64,000 bases of DNA from Sorex araneus (taxonomy: Eukaryota; Chordata; Mammalia; Eulipotyphla; Soricidae). The notes under the pieces were generated by a model. The model made no database searches. It had not been told where the DNA came from and was given only the letters and a program-made list of their open reading frames with translations. Within the stretch, counting starts at the first letter, position 1, and each line of letters starts with the position of its first letter. Location of the stretch: contig NC_073313.1 of assembly GCF_027595985.1 (NCBI RefSeq), positions 86,162,899 to 86,226,898 on the forward strand. Direction: 5' to 3'. Of the stretch, positions 44,233 through 54,490 are shown one piece after another. A program made the translations under genes and the position numbers.

Positions 44233-44405
44233 AGGGGTCAGGACAATAATACAGTGGGTAGGGCATTTGCCAAGCATGTGGCCAACCGGGTTTGATCCCC
44301 AGCACCAGAATTAATCCCCCAAACACAGCTAGAAGTGATTCCTGAGTGCAGATCCAGTTATAACCCCTAGGCATTTCCAGATTCATCCCCAAAACAAACA
44401 AACAA
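44233..44405 (+). repeat. SOR SINE, diverged
   Basis: 'aggggtcaggacaataatac' to an (AAAC)n tail. Confidence 0.8.
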
Positions 44406-44639
44406 ACATCAAAGAAATTATTTTCCCCTTTAGACTCTGGAGGAAACTTTGCCCTTCCAATACTTTGATTTTGCCCTATGACTCACTTAAGACATCTGAT
44501 ATGGAGAAGTATTTGGGGTGGTATATCACAGCAGCAAAATGAATACAGCCAGACATCTGAGAGTGTGAGAGAGTAAAGGACAACTTTAATGTACATACAT
44601 ATTATCCAGCTATCTAGTTTAATATGGAATATCAAATAC

Positions 44640-45128
44640 AACACGGGTAGCTTTCCATGCTCTGCCATGAGGGCTGGGTACTCTCGGTAGCTTGCCAGTC
44701 TCTCCGAGAGGGATGGAGGCTTTTAGGGCAGCCTCTCATTGCCCTTACAGGTGTTCCCATGGTTCACACTATAATTGAACCCCATCAAGTATGGTTCGGA
44801 AATGATGGAAAATGGTATTAGGTGTCCTATGTTGTGTCACACTCTCCGGAAAACGGCCTGGAGTGTGGCAGTGGCTCAGTAGTGGAGGTAGTGGAGGTCG
44901 GCTGGTGAGGTATTTATCTGGATCTAGTAGGGTGGGGCGTCCGGGTTTGATCTCTGGAATGTAAGATATTGGAGGAAACAGAGAGAGGATCTTGTTTCCA
45001 GGTCTCATTGAGCCTAGAGTCCAAGGTCGCAAAGTTCTGCTTTACCTGGTTCTATGGGGCTGCACTCATGCATGAGGTTTGCCCCGAGTGTCTGGAAAGT
45101 GGCCTGGAGTGTGGCGGTGGCTGAGTAG
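44640..45128 (-). mobile_element. Minus-strand pieces of the RTE-derived non-autonomous family
   Basis: 'actctcggtagcttgccagt' (44678-44697) and two copies of the 'ggcctggagtgtggc' word (about 44858 and 45102) are reverse complements of the 36270-36450 family. The middle (44730-44840, 44900-45070) is unassigned. Confidence 0.6.
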
Positions 45129-45246
45129 TGGAGTATTCGATATGCTACCCATGGCATAGTTGATATGCCAAAAATAGTAACAACAATGGGCCTCATTTGC
45201 CTGACACTGAAAAAGCTCCGAATATGGCAGCGTTAAGAAGGTTGAG

Positions 45247-46962
45247 CCGCTCTCCGCCCAGATGTGACCTCGAGTGGCCGCATACAAATGGCTCTTCTGT
45301 TCCTGAACACCCATGATGCCAGAAGCCCACTGACTACTTTTGGCACCCAGCAGCTTCTTGCAGAAATGCCTCTAGACTGTGAACTGAGCTACGGCCCCAT
45401 GCCGACCCGGGAGGGGAAAGGTTTTTCTCTCTCGGCCTTTCCTTTTGCCAGTAGTGTGGCGACCACCATCTTTTTTTAAATTTTTTAATTGAGTTACCAT
45501 GAGAACAGTTACAGGGCTTTTAGGATCAATCTCAGTTATACTATGCTCAAACACCCATCCCTTCACCAGTGCACATGTTCCACCACCAATAACCCCAGCA
45601 TACCCCCTCCCACTCCCCCTCTACCTGTGTGGCAGATAATTTTCACTTTACTCTTTCCTTACTTTGATTACATTCAATTTTCGACAGGAAACTCAGTATC
45701 ATTATTTGGAGTTTTTCCCCCAACAGTCAGACCTGTCGGAATGGCATCATTAGATTTTATGTTTTCTATTGTTGGTAACAAAGAGCATATGATGTTGCAC
45801 AGTCGTGAAAGTGGCCGCCCAGACTTGGAATTCTGGTATTAAGTCCAGAGGTATGTCTGCCAGCAGCCACTGCATTCTGAGATTGGTTTCTGTGGCGCTG
45901 GGATCATGGCTGTTCAGGAGCGGAGGAGCTGTTCATGGGTGATTTCTTGGGGTCTCATTTGTGCAGGAGGCAGGGCTGTTTCTGCCTCCCCCATCGCAAG
46001 ATTCCCCATGCATCCTGTCCCATCATTGCAAACTCCTACCTCTCTTTCCAATTAGTTCTGAATGGTGGAGGTCACCATGCTGTCCAGGGGTGAAAAGGCC
46101 AAGGGACAGAAACCCTTCCCCTTCTGGGGTTGCACGGGGCCGTAGCTTAGTTCAGAGTCCAGGAGTATATCTGCCAGCAGCCGCTGCATTTCTGACATTG
46201 GTTTCTGTGCCGCCGGGATAATGGACGATCAGGGGTGGCGAAGCCATTCCTGAGCATATATTTTGTATATCAGAAAAGGTCGCATGACCGTGTAAACAGC
46301 CACGAGGTTTGGAGATTTCCCAGTCCTGCATACCGGAGCCCTGTGAAAAGAAGCTCAGTGTCGCCGGGGCTCCATCTGGAGGAGGCATGCTGGCTGTACC
46401 TTCTCCGTCTGGCCCCCAGTGTTGCTGGTCCGGTCTGGGGTCCGGAGCAATCTCCAGCTGGCAGTGCTGCCAGAATGGCCCAGATTCTTCACTGCTGGTT
46501 GTGGCAAGATGGCGACGACCGCCATCTTATAAGGCCCACTAAACAAAGGTATAAGCTTGCAGTGATGTGACTTCTGTCAGAAATTTCTCTAGACTTAATT
46601 ACGAAAATACCAGAAATCCAAAAGCGCGCGGCCATGGCCTCATATGCTCTTCATTCTCAGCAATGGAAAACAAATTACCAAATGATGCCTTTTAGGCAGG
46701 TCTGATTGTTGGGGGGGAAATTCCAAATAATAATAGTGAGTTTTCTGTTGAAATATTGAATGTAATCAAAGTAAAAAGAAAATAAAGTGAAAATCATCAG
46801 GCACACAGGTGGGGTGGGGGGGAGGATGGGAGGTATACTGGAGTTTTTGTTGGTGGAACATGCGCACTGGTGAAGGGATGGGTATTTGATCATTGTATGA
46901 CTGAGACTTAAACCTGAAAGCTTTGTAACTTTTTACATGGTGATTCAATAAAAAAAAAAGGG
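45247..46962 (+). mobile_element. Composite L1-tailed retroposon (copy 2), inserted in the RTE
   Basis: TSDs agaaggttgag (45236-45246) and agaaggatgag (46963-46973) differ at one base. The 5' part is 45247-45470. The 3' part, about 46226-46962, matches copy 1 at 2500-3150 ('cagaaatccaaaagcgcgcg', 'aaattccaaataataatag'). A minus-strand relative sits in the middle. Confidence 0.72.
45471..46225 (-). mobile_element. Composite L1-tailed retroposon (copy 3), nested and inverted
   Basis: Begins with a T-run at 45471. 45480-45840 is the reverse complement of the copy 2/copy 1 3' half. 46055-46160 is the reverse complement of 45366-45460. Internal direct repeats ('ctgccagcagccactgcatt' at about 45858 and a near copy at about 46173) are about 315 bp apart, like the 320-bp repeats of copy 1. 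A weak TSD (gtggcgaccaccat / gtggcgaagccatt) is visible. Confidence 0.65.
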
Positions 46963-47009
46963 AGAAGGATGAGCAAGTAGAGGTTGATAAAATCTCAGGG
47001 ACGAACTAG

Positions 47010-47320
47010 ACTGCCAAAACGAAGAAAGACTAAAATGACTGCCTGTACTTTCAATGCACGTATGCTGCCATCGGAAGCATCCATAAAGAACATGATGGTG
47101 CAGGCGCAGAAGATCAAGTACGACATCATTGGTCTAACTGAAACGAGAAGGCATCGATCACATCACGCCATTTTTGACACTGGAGAAGAATTGTTACTTA
47201 TAACATGAGACAACAGAAGCATCAGTGGTGTCGGTGTTCTTGTCAACGCGAGCTTGGCCATGAACATTGATTCGTTCGAATGCTTAACAACCCGAATCAG
47301 ATGATTATGCTTGAAGAGAT
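47010..47320 (+). pseudogene. RTE endonuclease, N-terminal part
   Basis: Reads MTACTFNARMLPSEASIKNM and KIKYDIIGLTETR, typical of an APE-type endonuclease (the ETR glutamate is catalytic in the family). A TGA stop follows 'LLLIT', and the frame then reads SISGVGVLVNASLAMN up to the LTR. Confidence 0.82.
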
Positions 47321-47326
47321 GTGGCT

Positions 47327-48801
47327 TGTAGGATATCATTGGTTTGTCCTTTCTCCCTTGCCACAAAGAGTTTCGGTTTATCTGGTAATAATCTCTAAAC
47401 CATTTAAGACAACATTGATATGTCCTGTTCCCTTGCCACAGGAAGCTTAGGTTTATCAAAGTGCTCTCTGGCACTTCCATTCCACTGCGTTTATCTGTAA
47501 ACTCGTCTCCATGCTTTCTTCCCCAACCGGTCTATCACCTTTTCCCCCTAATCAGACTCTGCTAACTTATAAGGTCAGATTCCTCAGAAATATATGATTC
47601 TATATGTATGAGTGAAATATTGTCTTTCTACTCTCCTCATGTCTTTTGAATAGTTTACTTTAAAGCAATGTCCTTTTTGTATGGACAAAGGAAGACAATT
47701 AATATTATGCTTTCATAACTTGGTATTTAATTGGCTTTGAATATTATTCATTCCCGGGCATCTGCTTTCGCGACTTAAGCCTTAGTTGCCCTTAGTCCCT
47801 AGCACTCAAAAAGTAGGGTCCCGACGAGGGACTGAAAGGACCGACGAGGGACTGAAAGGACCGGGAGCAAGCTGTGAGCTACCATGGCATCGATATGAGC
47901 CAGGCCAAAGCGCCACTATTCTTAACTATAAGTTAAAAGCTTGAGGGGCTGGAGCGATAGCACAGCGGGTAGGGCGTTTGCCTTGCACGCGGCCGACCCG
48001 GGTTCTAATCCCAGCATCCCATATGGTCCCCTGAGCACCGCCAGGGGTAATTCCTGAGTGAAGAGCCAGGAGTAACCTCTGTGCATCCCCGGGTGTGACC
48101 CAAAGACCAAAAAAAATGGTTAAGAAAAGCTTGATAATGGACAAATGCTGTCATGATCCAAAGCAACGACGAAACTAGGACCCTGCTAGTGATAGGAAAG
48201 ACTAATCTGGCCTAAGCACTGTAGTCTGAGATCAATATGACTCCAGGAGAGCAATTCTATAAGCTTAATGTATCTCTTATTATGTCCATACAAAATGATT
48301 AATATTATGAATGCTTATATGTTAGTTGGATGAGGTGAGGAGAAACACACCCATGGGATTCCGCTCTTGGATTGGTCGTCCTGATGAAAAAGAATCTGTC
48401 CTAGAAGCAGCATCCCCTGAAGGAAAGAACTTTACCCCTATTGATTGTGACCACACCTATGTGTAAGCCCCAACCCCTCATGCTTGGGGATTTGAATGGG
48501 CTGGGGATTCCAGTGCCAGATCTGGAGAAGCTAGATTGAGATCCAGATCCAGAGGAGAAGGAGGAAGAAGTAGCATGGGGGAGGAAGAAGCAGGAGGAGA
48601 ATCAGAGGAGAATGGAGATGGGAATGGAATAAACTTCAACTGAGACCAACCAGACTGGCGTTCGGTCCATCGCTCGCCTCCTCATTGCTATCAACCTACC
48701 CAGGGTGGGGGAAGTGTGGCTTGAGACTACTGAAGGGGGGCGGCGGGAGAGATAGAGTGTCGCTGCCCTGTGCCCAGTGCCCTTTTTTTTGTATTTACAC
48801 A
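47327..48801 (+). mobile_element. Solo LTR (second copy), inserted in the RTE
   Basis: Starts TGTAGGATA, ends TTTACACA, exact 6-bp TSD GTGGCT at 47321-47326 and 48802-48807. It shares many blocks with the LTR at 27315 ('gcaatgtcctttttgtatgg' versus 'gcaatgtcctttttctatgg', 'taactataagttaa', 'accctgctagtg'). It contains a short tandem duplication at 47820-47860 and a SOR SINE. Removing it restores the RTE frame 'LKRCGSLTAVSIFVVYAPT'. Confidence 0.88.
47945..48120 (+). repeat. SOR SINE inside the LTR
   Basis: Well-preserved plus copy. TSD aaaagcttga at 47935-47944 and about 48124-48133. Confidence 0.93.
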
Positions 48802-48807
48802 GTGGCT

Positions 48808-50360
48808 CACTAACGGCAGTTTCTATCTTCGTTGTCTACGCACCAACATCCAACTACGATGAAAAAAAAATCGAGAAGTTCTACATGGAGCTGCAGCAGT
48901 TCTATAAAGAAGACCACACCTTCTACAAGATCATTGTCGGTAATTTCAATGCCAAGATAGGACCGAGAAGGTCGCCTGAAGAACTCCACATTGGGAACCA
49001 TGGCCTAGAATGGAACGAACAGCACCAGGTCCAGACAAGGTCAGACCCGAACACCTGAAGAATCTGCCACCAGTACTCATCAATACACTGGCTCAGCTCT
49101 TCACATGCTACTTGTCCATATGCAAGGTTCTGTCTCAGTGGAAAACCAGCAGGACTGTTCTGTTGTACAAGAAGGGAGACATACACGACATCAGCAACTA
49201 TCACCCAATCTGCCAGTTGTCCATCATCTAAAAGTTGTTCACTCGAGTCATCCTAAATAGAATAGGCAGAACACTAGATGAAGGACAACCATGCAAGCAA
49301 GCTGTGTTCCGAAAAGGATTCAGCACGATCGACCATATCCACACGGTGACCAAGCTCATTGAAGTTTCGCGAGAGTTCAAGATGCTGCTCTGTCTAATAT
49401 TCATCGATTTAAAGAAGGCCTATGATTCTGTTGAGAATGAAGCAGTCATTGAAGTCCTACCCAAACAGGGCGTTCAAACTCAGTACATCAGGATCCACTG
49501 CGAGCTTTATTACGGATTCAACACCAGGATCTCACCATTCTACAAGGAAGTGATCATTGACATAAAGAGAAGGGTTTGGCAGGGTGATACAATTTCAACG
49601 AAACTCTTCAGTGCCACCCTTGAAAGTCTTGCGAAGATTGGAATGGGAAGGAATGGGAGTGAAGATAAATGGTTTACAACTACACCACCTCCACTTTGCT
49701 GATGACGTTGTTCTAATAACACCAAATATTAGCCAAGCAGCACAAACGCTGGCTGACTTCGGCCATGAGTGTGGAAAGGTCAGACTGCAGCTGAATCTCA
49801 CCAAATCGATGTTCATGAAAAACAAACTAGTCCCTGATGTTCCATTTGCTCGCAATGGAATGAACATCTCTGAATGCAGCAGCTATGTGTACCTGGGTAG
49901 AGAACTCAACATGAGGAATGACTTGGTGCCAGAACTGCGCAGGAGGAAGAGAGCAGAGTGTTACGCCTTCAAGAGCATTGAAGAAGTTTTTAAGAGGACA
50001 AAGAATCTCTGGCTCTGGGCACATCTTTTCGACTCCATTGTTCTTCCTGCACTAACGTATGCCTCAGAGACCTAGGCCCTACGAAAACAGGATGAGAATG
50101 CTATTTGCATATCCCAAAGAGAAATCTAAAGAGTTATTCTTGGAGTATCACGTTTCACTCAAGTGAGAGAAGGAATCCAGAGTTCTGACCTTTGTCGACA
50201 ACCAAGAATCAGGGACACTGTCTCGTTTGCCAAGGCATCAAAAATCAGATGGGCCAGACATGTAATGTGATTCAGAGATGAACGCTGAACTAGAGTTGTT
50301 ACTGACTGGATTCCACGGGACATCAACAGACCGCGAGGCTGCCCACCTATGAGATGGTCA
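48808..50360 (+). pseudogene. RTE ORF: endonuclease end, reverse transcriptase and C-terminal region
   Basis: SIFVVYAPTSNYDEKKIEKF and FYKIIVGNFNAKIGPRR are the endonuclease end. An internal deletion joins this to APGPDKVRPEHLKNL, then RT blocks FIDLKKAYDSVENEAVIEVL and, after a frameshift near 49640, LHFADDVVLITPN with the FADD catalytic motif at 49695-49706. A TAG stop follows 'YASET' near 50073. Later text (RFTQVREGIQSSDL, RWSDFFIKTLN) is the usual RTE/BovB-like C-terminus. Confidence 0.88.
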
Positions 50361-50384
50361 GACTTCTTCATCAAAACCCTGAAT

Positions 50385-50562
50385 AGGGGCTGGAGCGATA
50401 GCACAGCGGGTAGGGCGTTTGCCTTGCACGCGGCCGACCCAGGTTCGATTCCCAGCATCCCAGATGGTCCCCCGAGCACCGCCAGGGGTGATTTCTGAGT
50501 GCAGAGCCAGGAGTAACCCCTGAGAATCGTCGAGTGTGACCCAAAAAGCAAAAAAAAAAATC
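50385..50562 (+). repeat. SOR SINE inside the RTE
   Basis: 'ggggctggagcgatagcaca' to the A-tail; 'aaaccctgaata' and 'aatcctgaataa' flank it as TSDs. Confidence 0.93.
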
Positions 50563-50640
50563 CTGAATAAATGGTTTGAGGCTCTTCGTGTTCCTGTAGC
50601 AAACAGATACCATTGTGCTACACTAGCACTCGACAGGAAG

Positions 50641-50715
50641 GAATGGAGATGTTACTGACGCCCGATGGAGCAAATTGAAGCTCAAGGCATGACAAGTGAT
50701 ACAAGTGATTTAGTT
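50641..50715 (+). repeat. RTE 3' tail
   Basis: 'gaatggagatgttactgacg' followed by 'gcatgacaagtgatacaagt'. The same tail ends the elements at 447, 21299, 36270 and 43445, and in reverse at 53606 and 57012. Confidence 0.85.
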
Positions 50716-50849
50716 CAAATGAAGACTCTGCTTCAATAGGTCTTGGGCAGGACATGAGCATTTGAATATCTACCATGATCTCAGATAATACCAATGCTTC
50801 TGATCTGATCTATGCTATATTTAAGAAGGAACTAGAAGACAATTATACC

Positions 50850-51080
50850 CATGTAACATTCTGCAATTTGTTCATGAAAGCCGCTTCAAATCTATCATGC
50901 ATCATTTTATCACCCCCACAACTGTGTGAAGTAGGTATTATTGTCCCCATGTCACACCTGAAGAAATCCAATGTCATGACACATTTGTACAAAATCAGAA
51001 CTCATGTTGGGCCAGCCCCCAAATGTTTTAACTACAGAGCACATGCTTTTGCCATTGAAAACAATGGCACAATTTTGTTC
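50850..51080 (+). repeat. MIR-like ancient SINE
   Basis: 'gtgtgaagtaggtattattg' and 'tccccatgtcacacctgaag' match the core-side region of the mammal-wide MIR repeat. An open frame over it (50775-51107) is not a gene. Confidence 0.65.
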
Positions 51081-51119
51081 TCACCTCTGGCAAAATTATT
51101 AGAGTGATTTGAGGAGCTT

Positions 51120-51260
51120 CCTTTGGGGTTTGGGGTATGGGCCACACCTGTCAGTACTACTCCTTGATTGTTGCTTAAGGTTATTTTCTAGTGGTGATTG
51201 GAGGACCATAACAAGTGGGAACTGAACTCAGGGCTCTCCGATGCAAAGCCCTTTACGTAC
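51120..51260 (-). repeat. SOR-like SINE, old
   Basis: Diverged minus copy 'gtatgggccacacctgtcag' to 'tttacgtacctagcc'. Confidence 0.5.
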
Positions 51261-51317
51261 CTAGCCTAAGTAGTGGTTTTTAAACTTAAAGTTTTACTAA
51301 GGAGTTTTTTCATTTGT

Positions 51318-51480
51318 TTATTTGGGGCGACACTTAGTGGTGCTCAGGTTTACTTCTGTTTCTGTGCTCAGGGATCACTGCTTGCAGGCTTGGGGGACCA
51401 AGTGGGTGCCAGGAGTGAACTCAGGTCAGATGTGTGCAAGGCAAATGCCCTGCCCAAGCTACTGTACTCTGGCCCCAGGA
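51318..51480 (-). repeat. SOR-like SINE
   Basis: Minus copy 'ttggggcgacacttagtggt' to 'ctactgtactctggcccc'. Confidence 0.75.
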
Positions 51481-51709
51481 GAATTTCTTTAAGGAAAAAA
51501 ATGTAGAGAAAATTCTTCTGTACATTATTTGTCTAGAAATGCAAATATTTATCACTGCAGCCATGATTCAAGTTAGAAATGCGTGTGTCCCTGTGTCTAC
51601 CCTCCTATACCAAGACACAACCACACACAACTCTGGTGCAGAGCATATACTCAGTCTTCTTAGTTGGAACAGAAATTACCATGTGCCCTTTAATTTCTTT
51701 ATTTATTGT

Positions 51710-51880
51710 TTTTAGTTTGGGGGCCACATATGGCAGTGCTCAGGTATACTCCTGGATCTTCCCACAGAAATTACTCCTGGAAGTACGCAGGTGACTATTG
51801 GGAATGCCAAGGAAGGAACCCAGGTCAGCTGTGTGCAAGGCAAATGCCCTACCCGCTGAACTATCATTCTGGCTCCTCAT
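51710..51880 (-). repeat. SOR-like SINE
   Basis: Minus copy 'gtttgggggccacatatggc' to 'aactatcattctggctcc'. Confidence 0.8.
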
Positions 51881-52259
51881 GTGCCCTTTTTACAGAAGGC
51901 TATCTGAGGTTTCAGCTCATCTGAGAAGTCAACGCATCCTTCCCATTAGGTTACCAGTAAAGTACTGGGTCAGGTTTGGTATATGCCTACTTCTCCTTGC
52001 TCCACTAAGCCAGCATCTGAGCTCTGATTCTCTAGAACATGCTCACTATGCCATCAACTATCCCAGATGTCAAAGTGTCACTCACTACCTCCCTGTGAAG
52101 CATTTAAAACTCTATCTACAGAGGCCATACCCAACACTAACAAGTCCAGAATCTCTTGTTGTGTGACTGAATAATTAATAGTTTGGAGAAATCACTGAGT
52201 GGTTCCAAAGCACATAAAAGGGTAAAGAACCACTGCAACAAAAGCAGTGATTTTCTTTT

Positions 52260-52436
52260 ATTTTTTGGAGGGACTGATTTGGGCGACATTTAGTGATTAT
52301 CAGGGTTTATTCTTGGCTCTGCACTTAGTTACTACTCCTAATAGAACTCTGGGGGAAGCATTTAGGGTACTGGGGCTCAAATCCAGGTCAGCTGCATGCA
52401 AGGTTCTATTCACTGTACTCACTCTCCATCCCCCAA
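52260..52436 (-). repeat. SOR-like SINE, diverged
   Basis: Minus copy from 'ttttttggagggactgattt' to 'cactgtactcactctcc'. Confidence 0.7.
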
Positions 52437-52454
52437 AGGATTAATTTTCAAATT

Positions 52455-52610
52455 GAGGTCTTACAGCCATCAGCATTCTATCACCTCAGAATTGTCAGAA
52501 ATGCAGGTTCTTAGATCCTTCCCAGGCTGAATGGATCTGAAGCTCTGAGGGTGGGACCCAAGAATCTGGATTCTAAAAAGCCCTCCAGGTGATTCTGATA
52601 CTTTTGATTC
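52455..52610. repeat. MER5-like hAT-Charlie DNA transposon fragment
   Basis: 'cagaaatgcaggttcttaga', 'gtgggacccaagaatctgga' and 'ccctccaggtgattctgat' match the non-autonomous MER5-type element known across placental mammals. Confidence 0.75.
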
Positions 52611-53350
52611 TGAGTATGGGCTTGTAAACAAGCCATCTAACTTAACTCCACACAATGAGGCACGGTAACAGAAATAAATCTTAGATCTAAGTACAAAAGT
52701 AAGCAAGTGTCATGCACCTGAAATGGGCCTTCTGCTGCATGTACCAAACAATAACTGCTCTCAAGTAGATGACTAGAAGACCAAATTTCCACTTTATAGC
52801 CCTTTTGAGTCTTTGTAAGAGATACATCTGCCAATGGCCCCCTCAGACTGTCAAAACATTCTGGTATAGAATATTTATCTTGCACCCTGTTCCTTGCTCT
52901 CCACTCCCTCACTTAAAACACTAACGTTGCCCATTTGTGCTCTCACTGGAACTGAGTAAATAAGCTTCTAACAGCTCTTTTCCCCACACCTCTCTTGTTG
53001 GTATCCAAGATGAGAGTAGCTGGCAAAAGGTTAGTTCTAATGTGCGCAGTCTAAAATAGGAGCGACCTTATACTGCTGCCCTAAAGCAGAGTCCAGCTCA
53101 CCCACCCCAGCACCACCACCCTTTGTCAGAACCCTAACAAGTATTTTCCCTGTGAAATGAAAACTTTCCCAAGTCAGCACTAGAGCATGCCTCCCCTCCC
53201 CATCTGATGCTCCAGAGACACACAGGATCAAAAGAAGCAAGGCTGGGTGCCATGAATCTTAAGTAGAGACAACCAACATGGTGTAGAAAACCGTTTCAAT
53301 GAACTCAAAAGTTCACAACAGACAGCAGCTTCAAATGGGGAAATGGCTCT
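52611..53350. other. Unassigned sequence
   Basis: No gene or repeat is recognised. Confidence 0.4.
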
Positions 53351-53367
53351 ATTCTAAACTGAATGAC

Positions 53368-53438
53368 ATGTATAACTGGGACTTAAACCTGAAAACTTTC
53401 CACATGGTAATTCGATAAAAGAATAAATTAAAAAATAA
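53368..53438 (+). repeat. Very short L1/composite tail insertion
   Basis: 71 bp ('gggacttaaacctgaaaact' to an A-rich tail) between exact 14-bp TSDs taaactgaatgaca at 53354-53367 and 53439-53452. Confidence 0.85.
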
Positions 53439-53605
53439 ATAAACTGAATGACAGATATTGAGTCCTACCTTTCTGACCTACCATTCTGAATCCTTAACAC
53501 ATTGTTTCGATGAATGAGAAAAAAGAACCACACACCCTTAAACTGAGGACCTAGAAAGCCAACATAAGAAACAGCTTAACACCCACATTAGCATTGTAGC
53601 ACTGC

Positions 53606-53840
53606 CATCCCATTGTTCATCGATTTGCTCGAGCGGGCACCAGTAATGTCTTCATCGTGAGACTTGTTGTTACTGTTTTTGGCATATCAAATATACCACA
53701 GGTAGCTTGCCAGGCTCTACTGTGCGGGTGGGATACTCGCAGTAGCTTGCGCCAGGTTCTCCAAGAGGATAGGAGGAATAGAACTCCAGGTTGTCCGAGT
53801 GCAAAGCAAACACCCTACCCGCTGTGCTATCACTCCACCA
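53606..53840 (-). repeat. tRNA-headed SINE with RTE-type tail, minus
   Basis: Starts with the tail reverse complement 'ttgctcgagcgggcaccagt' and 'gttactgtttttggcatatc', then 'tagcttgccaggctctactg', and ends at the tRNA-like head 'gctgtgctatcactccacca'. Confidence 0.85.
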
Positions 53841-54490
53841 CTAACACCCAATTTAACTTTCCTTAAAGTATACTGGACCCTGAAATAACTTGCTTGCCCT
53901 GACTTCCCACATCAACTGATTATGATCACCTTGAGTGACTAAAAGCAACCATAATAGTAACTGATAATAAGATACTAAGCAATTGCTTAATTAAGCTGAA
54001 ATTCAGTTTTCCACTAGTACTTGAGAAGGGCTTGGGTGGAGAGTAGAAACTTATTACCAAACTCTGAAGACAAAATGTGATTCATGTCAATTATGTCTTC
54101 TGCCAGACAGAAGATCTGACTCATGTCACAGTCTCTCCCAACAGAGCCCTTGAAGCATCAATGAAGGCAGAGAGCCTGGTGAGACGTTGTGCACCAGGTA
54201 CTTAGGAGTTGTCTGGTAACTTGGTTGTTGAAAGGGGAGGGACTAACTCAGGCTCAGGGGAGAGGACATCTGCCCTTTGATTGCTGCTTTCGGAGAGCTG
54301 GAGAGGCAAGAGGCTGAGGAGTGAAAAGGAGGCGGTGAATAACTCTAAATGACCAGCGGGATTCCAAAGAAGGCAAGCTGCTAGTCTAAATTGTCAGAGA
54401 AGAACAGGCTGTGCCGCAGCCCTGAGCCCACAGCTCCTTCAGCCCTTGGGAATTTGAGCTGAGTAAGTGGGAATCATGCCTCTTGAAGAC
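53841..54490. other. 5' flank of GPR119
   Basis: No repeat recognised. It should hold the GPR119 promoter and 5' UTR; I see no convincing TATA box or CpG island, which fits a tissue-restricted gene. An in-frame ATG lies at 54476. Confidence 0.5.

Larger units (their letters stand above)
45129..50715 (+). mobile_element. RTE-type LINE, disrupted and multiply interrupted
   Basis: Plus-strand RTE-clade element: 5' region (about 45129-45246 and 46974-47010), endonuclease (47030-47320 and 48808-49010), reverse transcriptase (49010-50075), C-terminal region (to about 50620) and a 3' tail ending in 'gacaagtgatacaagtgat'. Inserted into it are composite retroposons (45247-46962), a solo LTR (47327-48801) and a SOR SINE (50385-50560). 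Part of the endonuclease-RT linker is deleted near 49010. Stops and frameshifts make it inactive. Confidence 0.85.

Noticed and set aside
50775-51107. 110-codon open frame
   Set aside because: It overlaps an ancient MIR-like SINE, has no recognised domain and no splice or promoter support.
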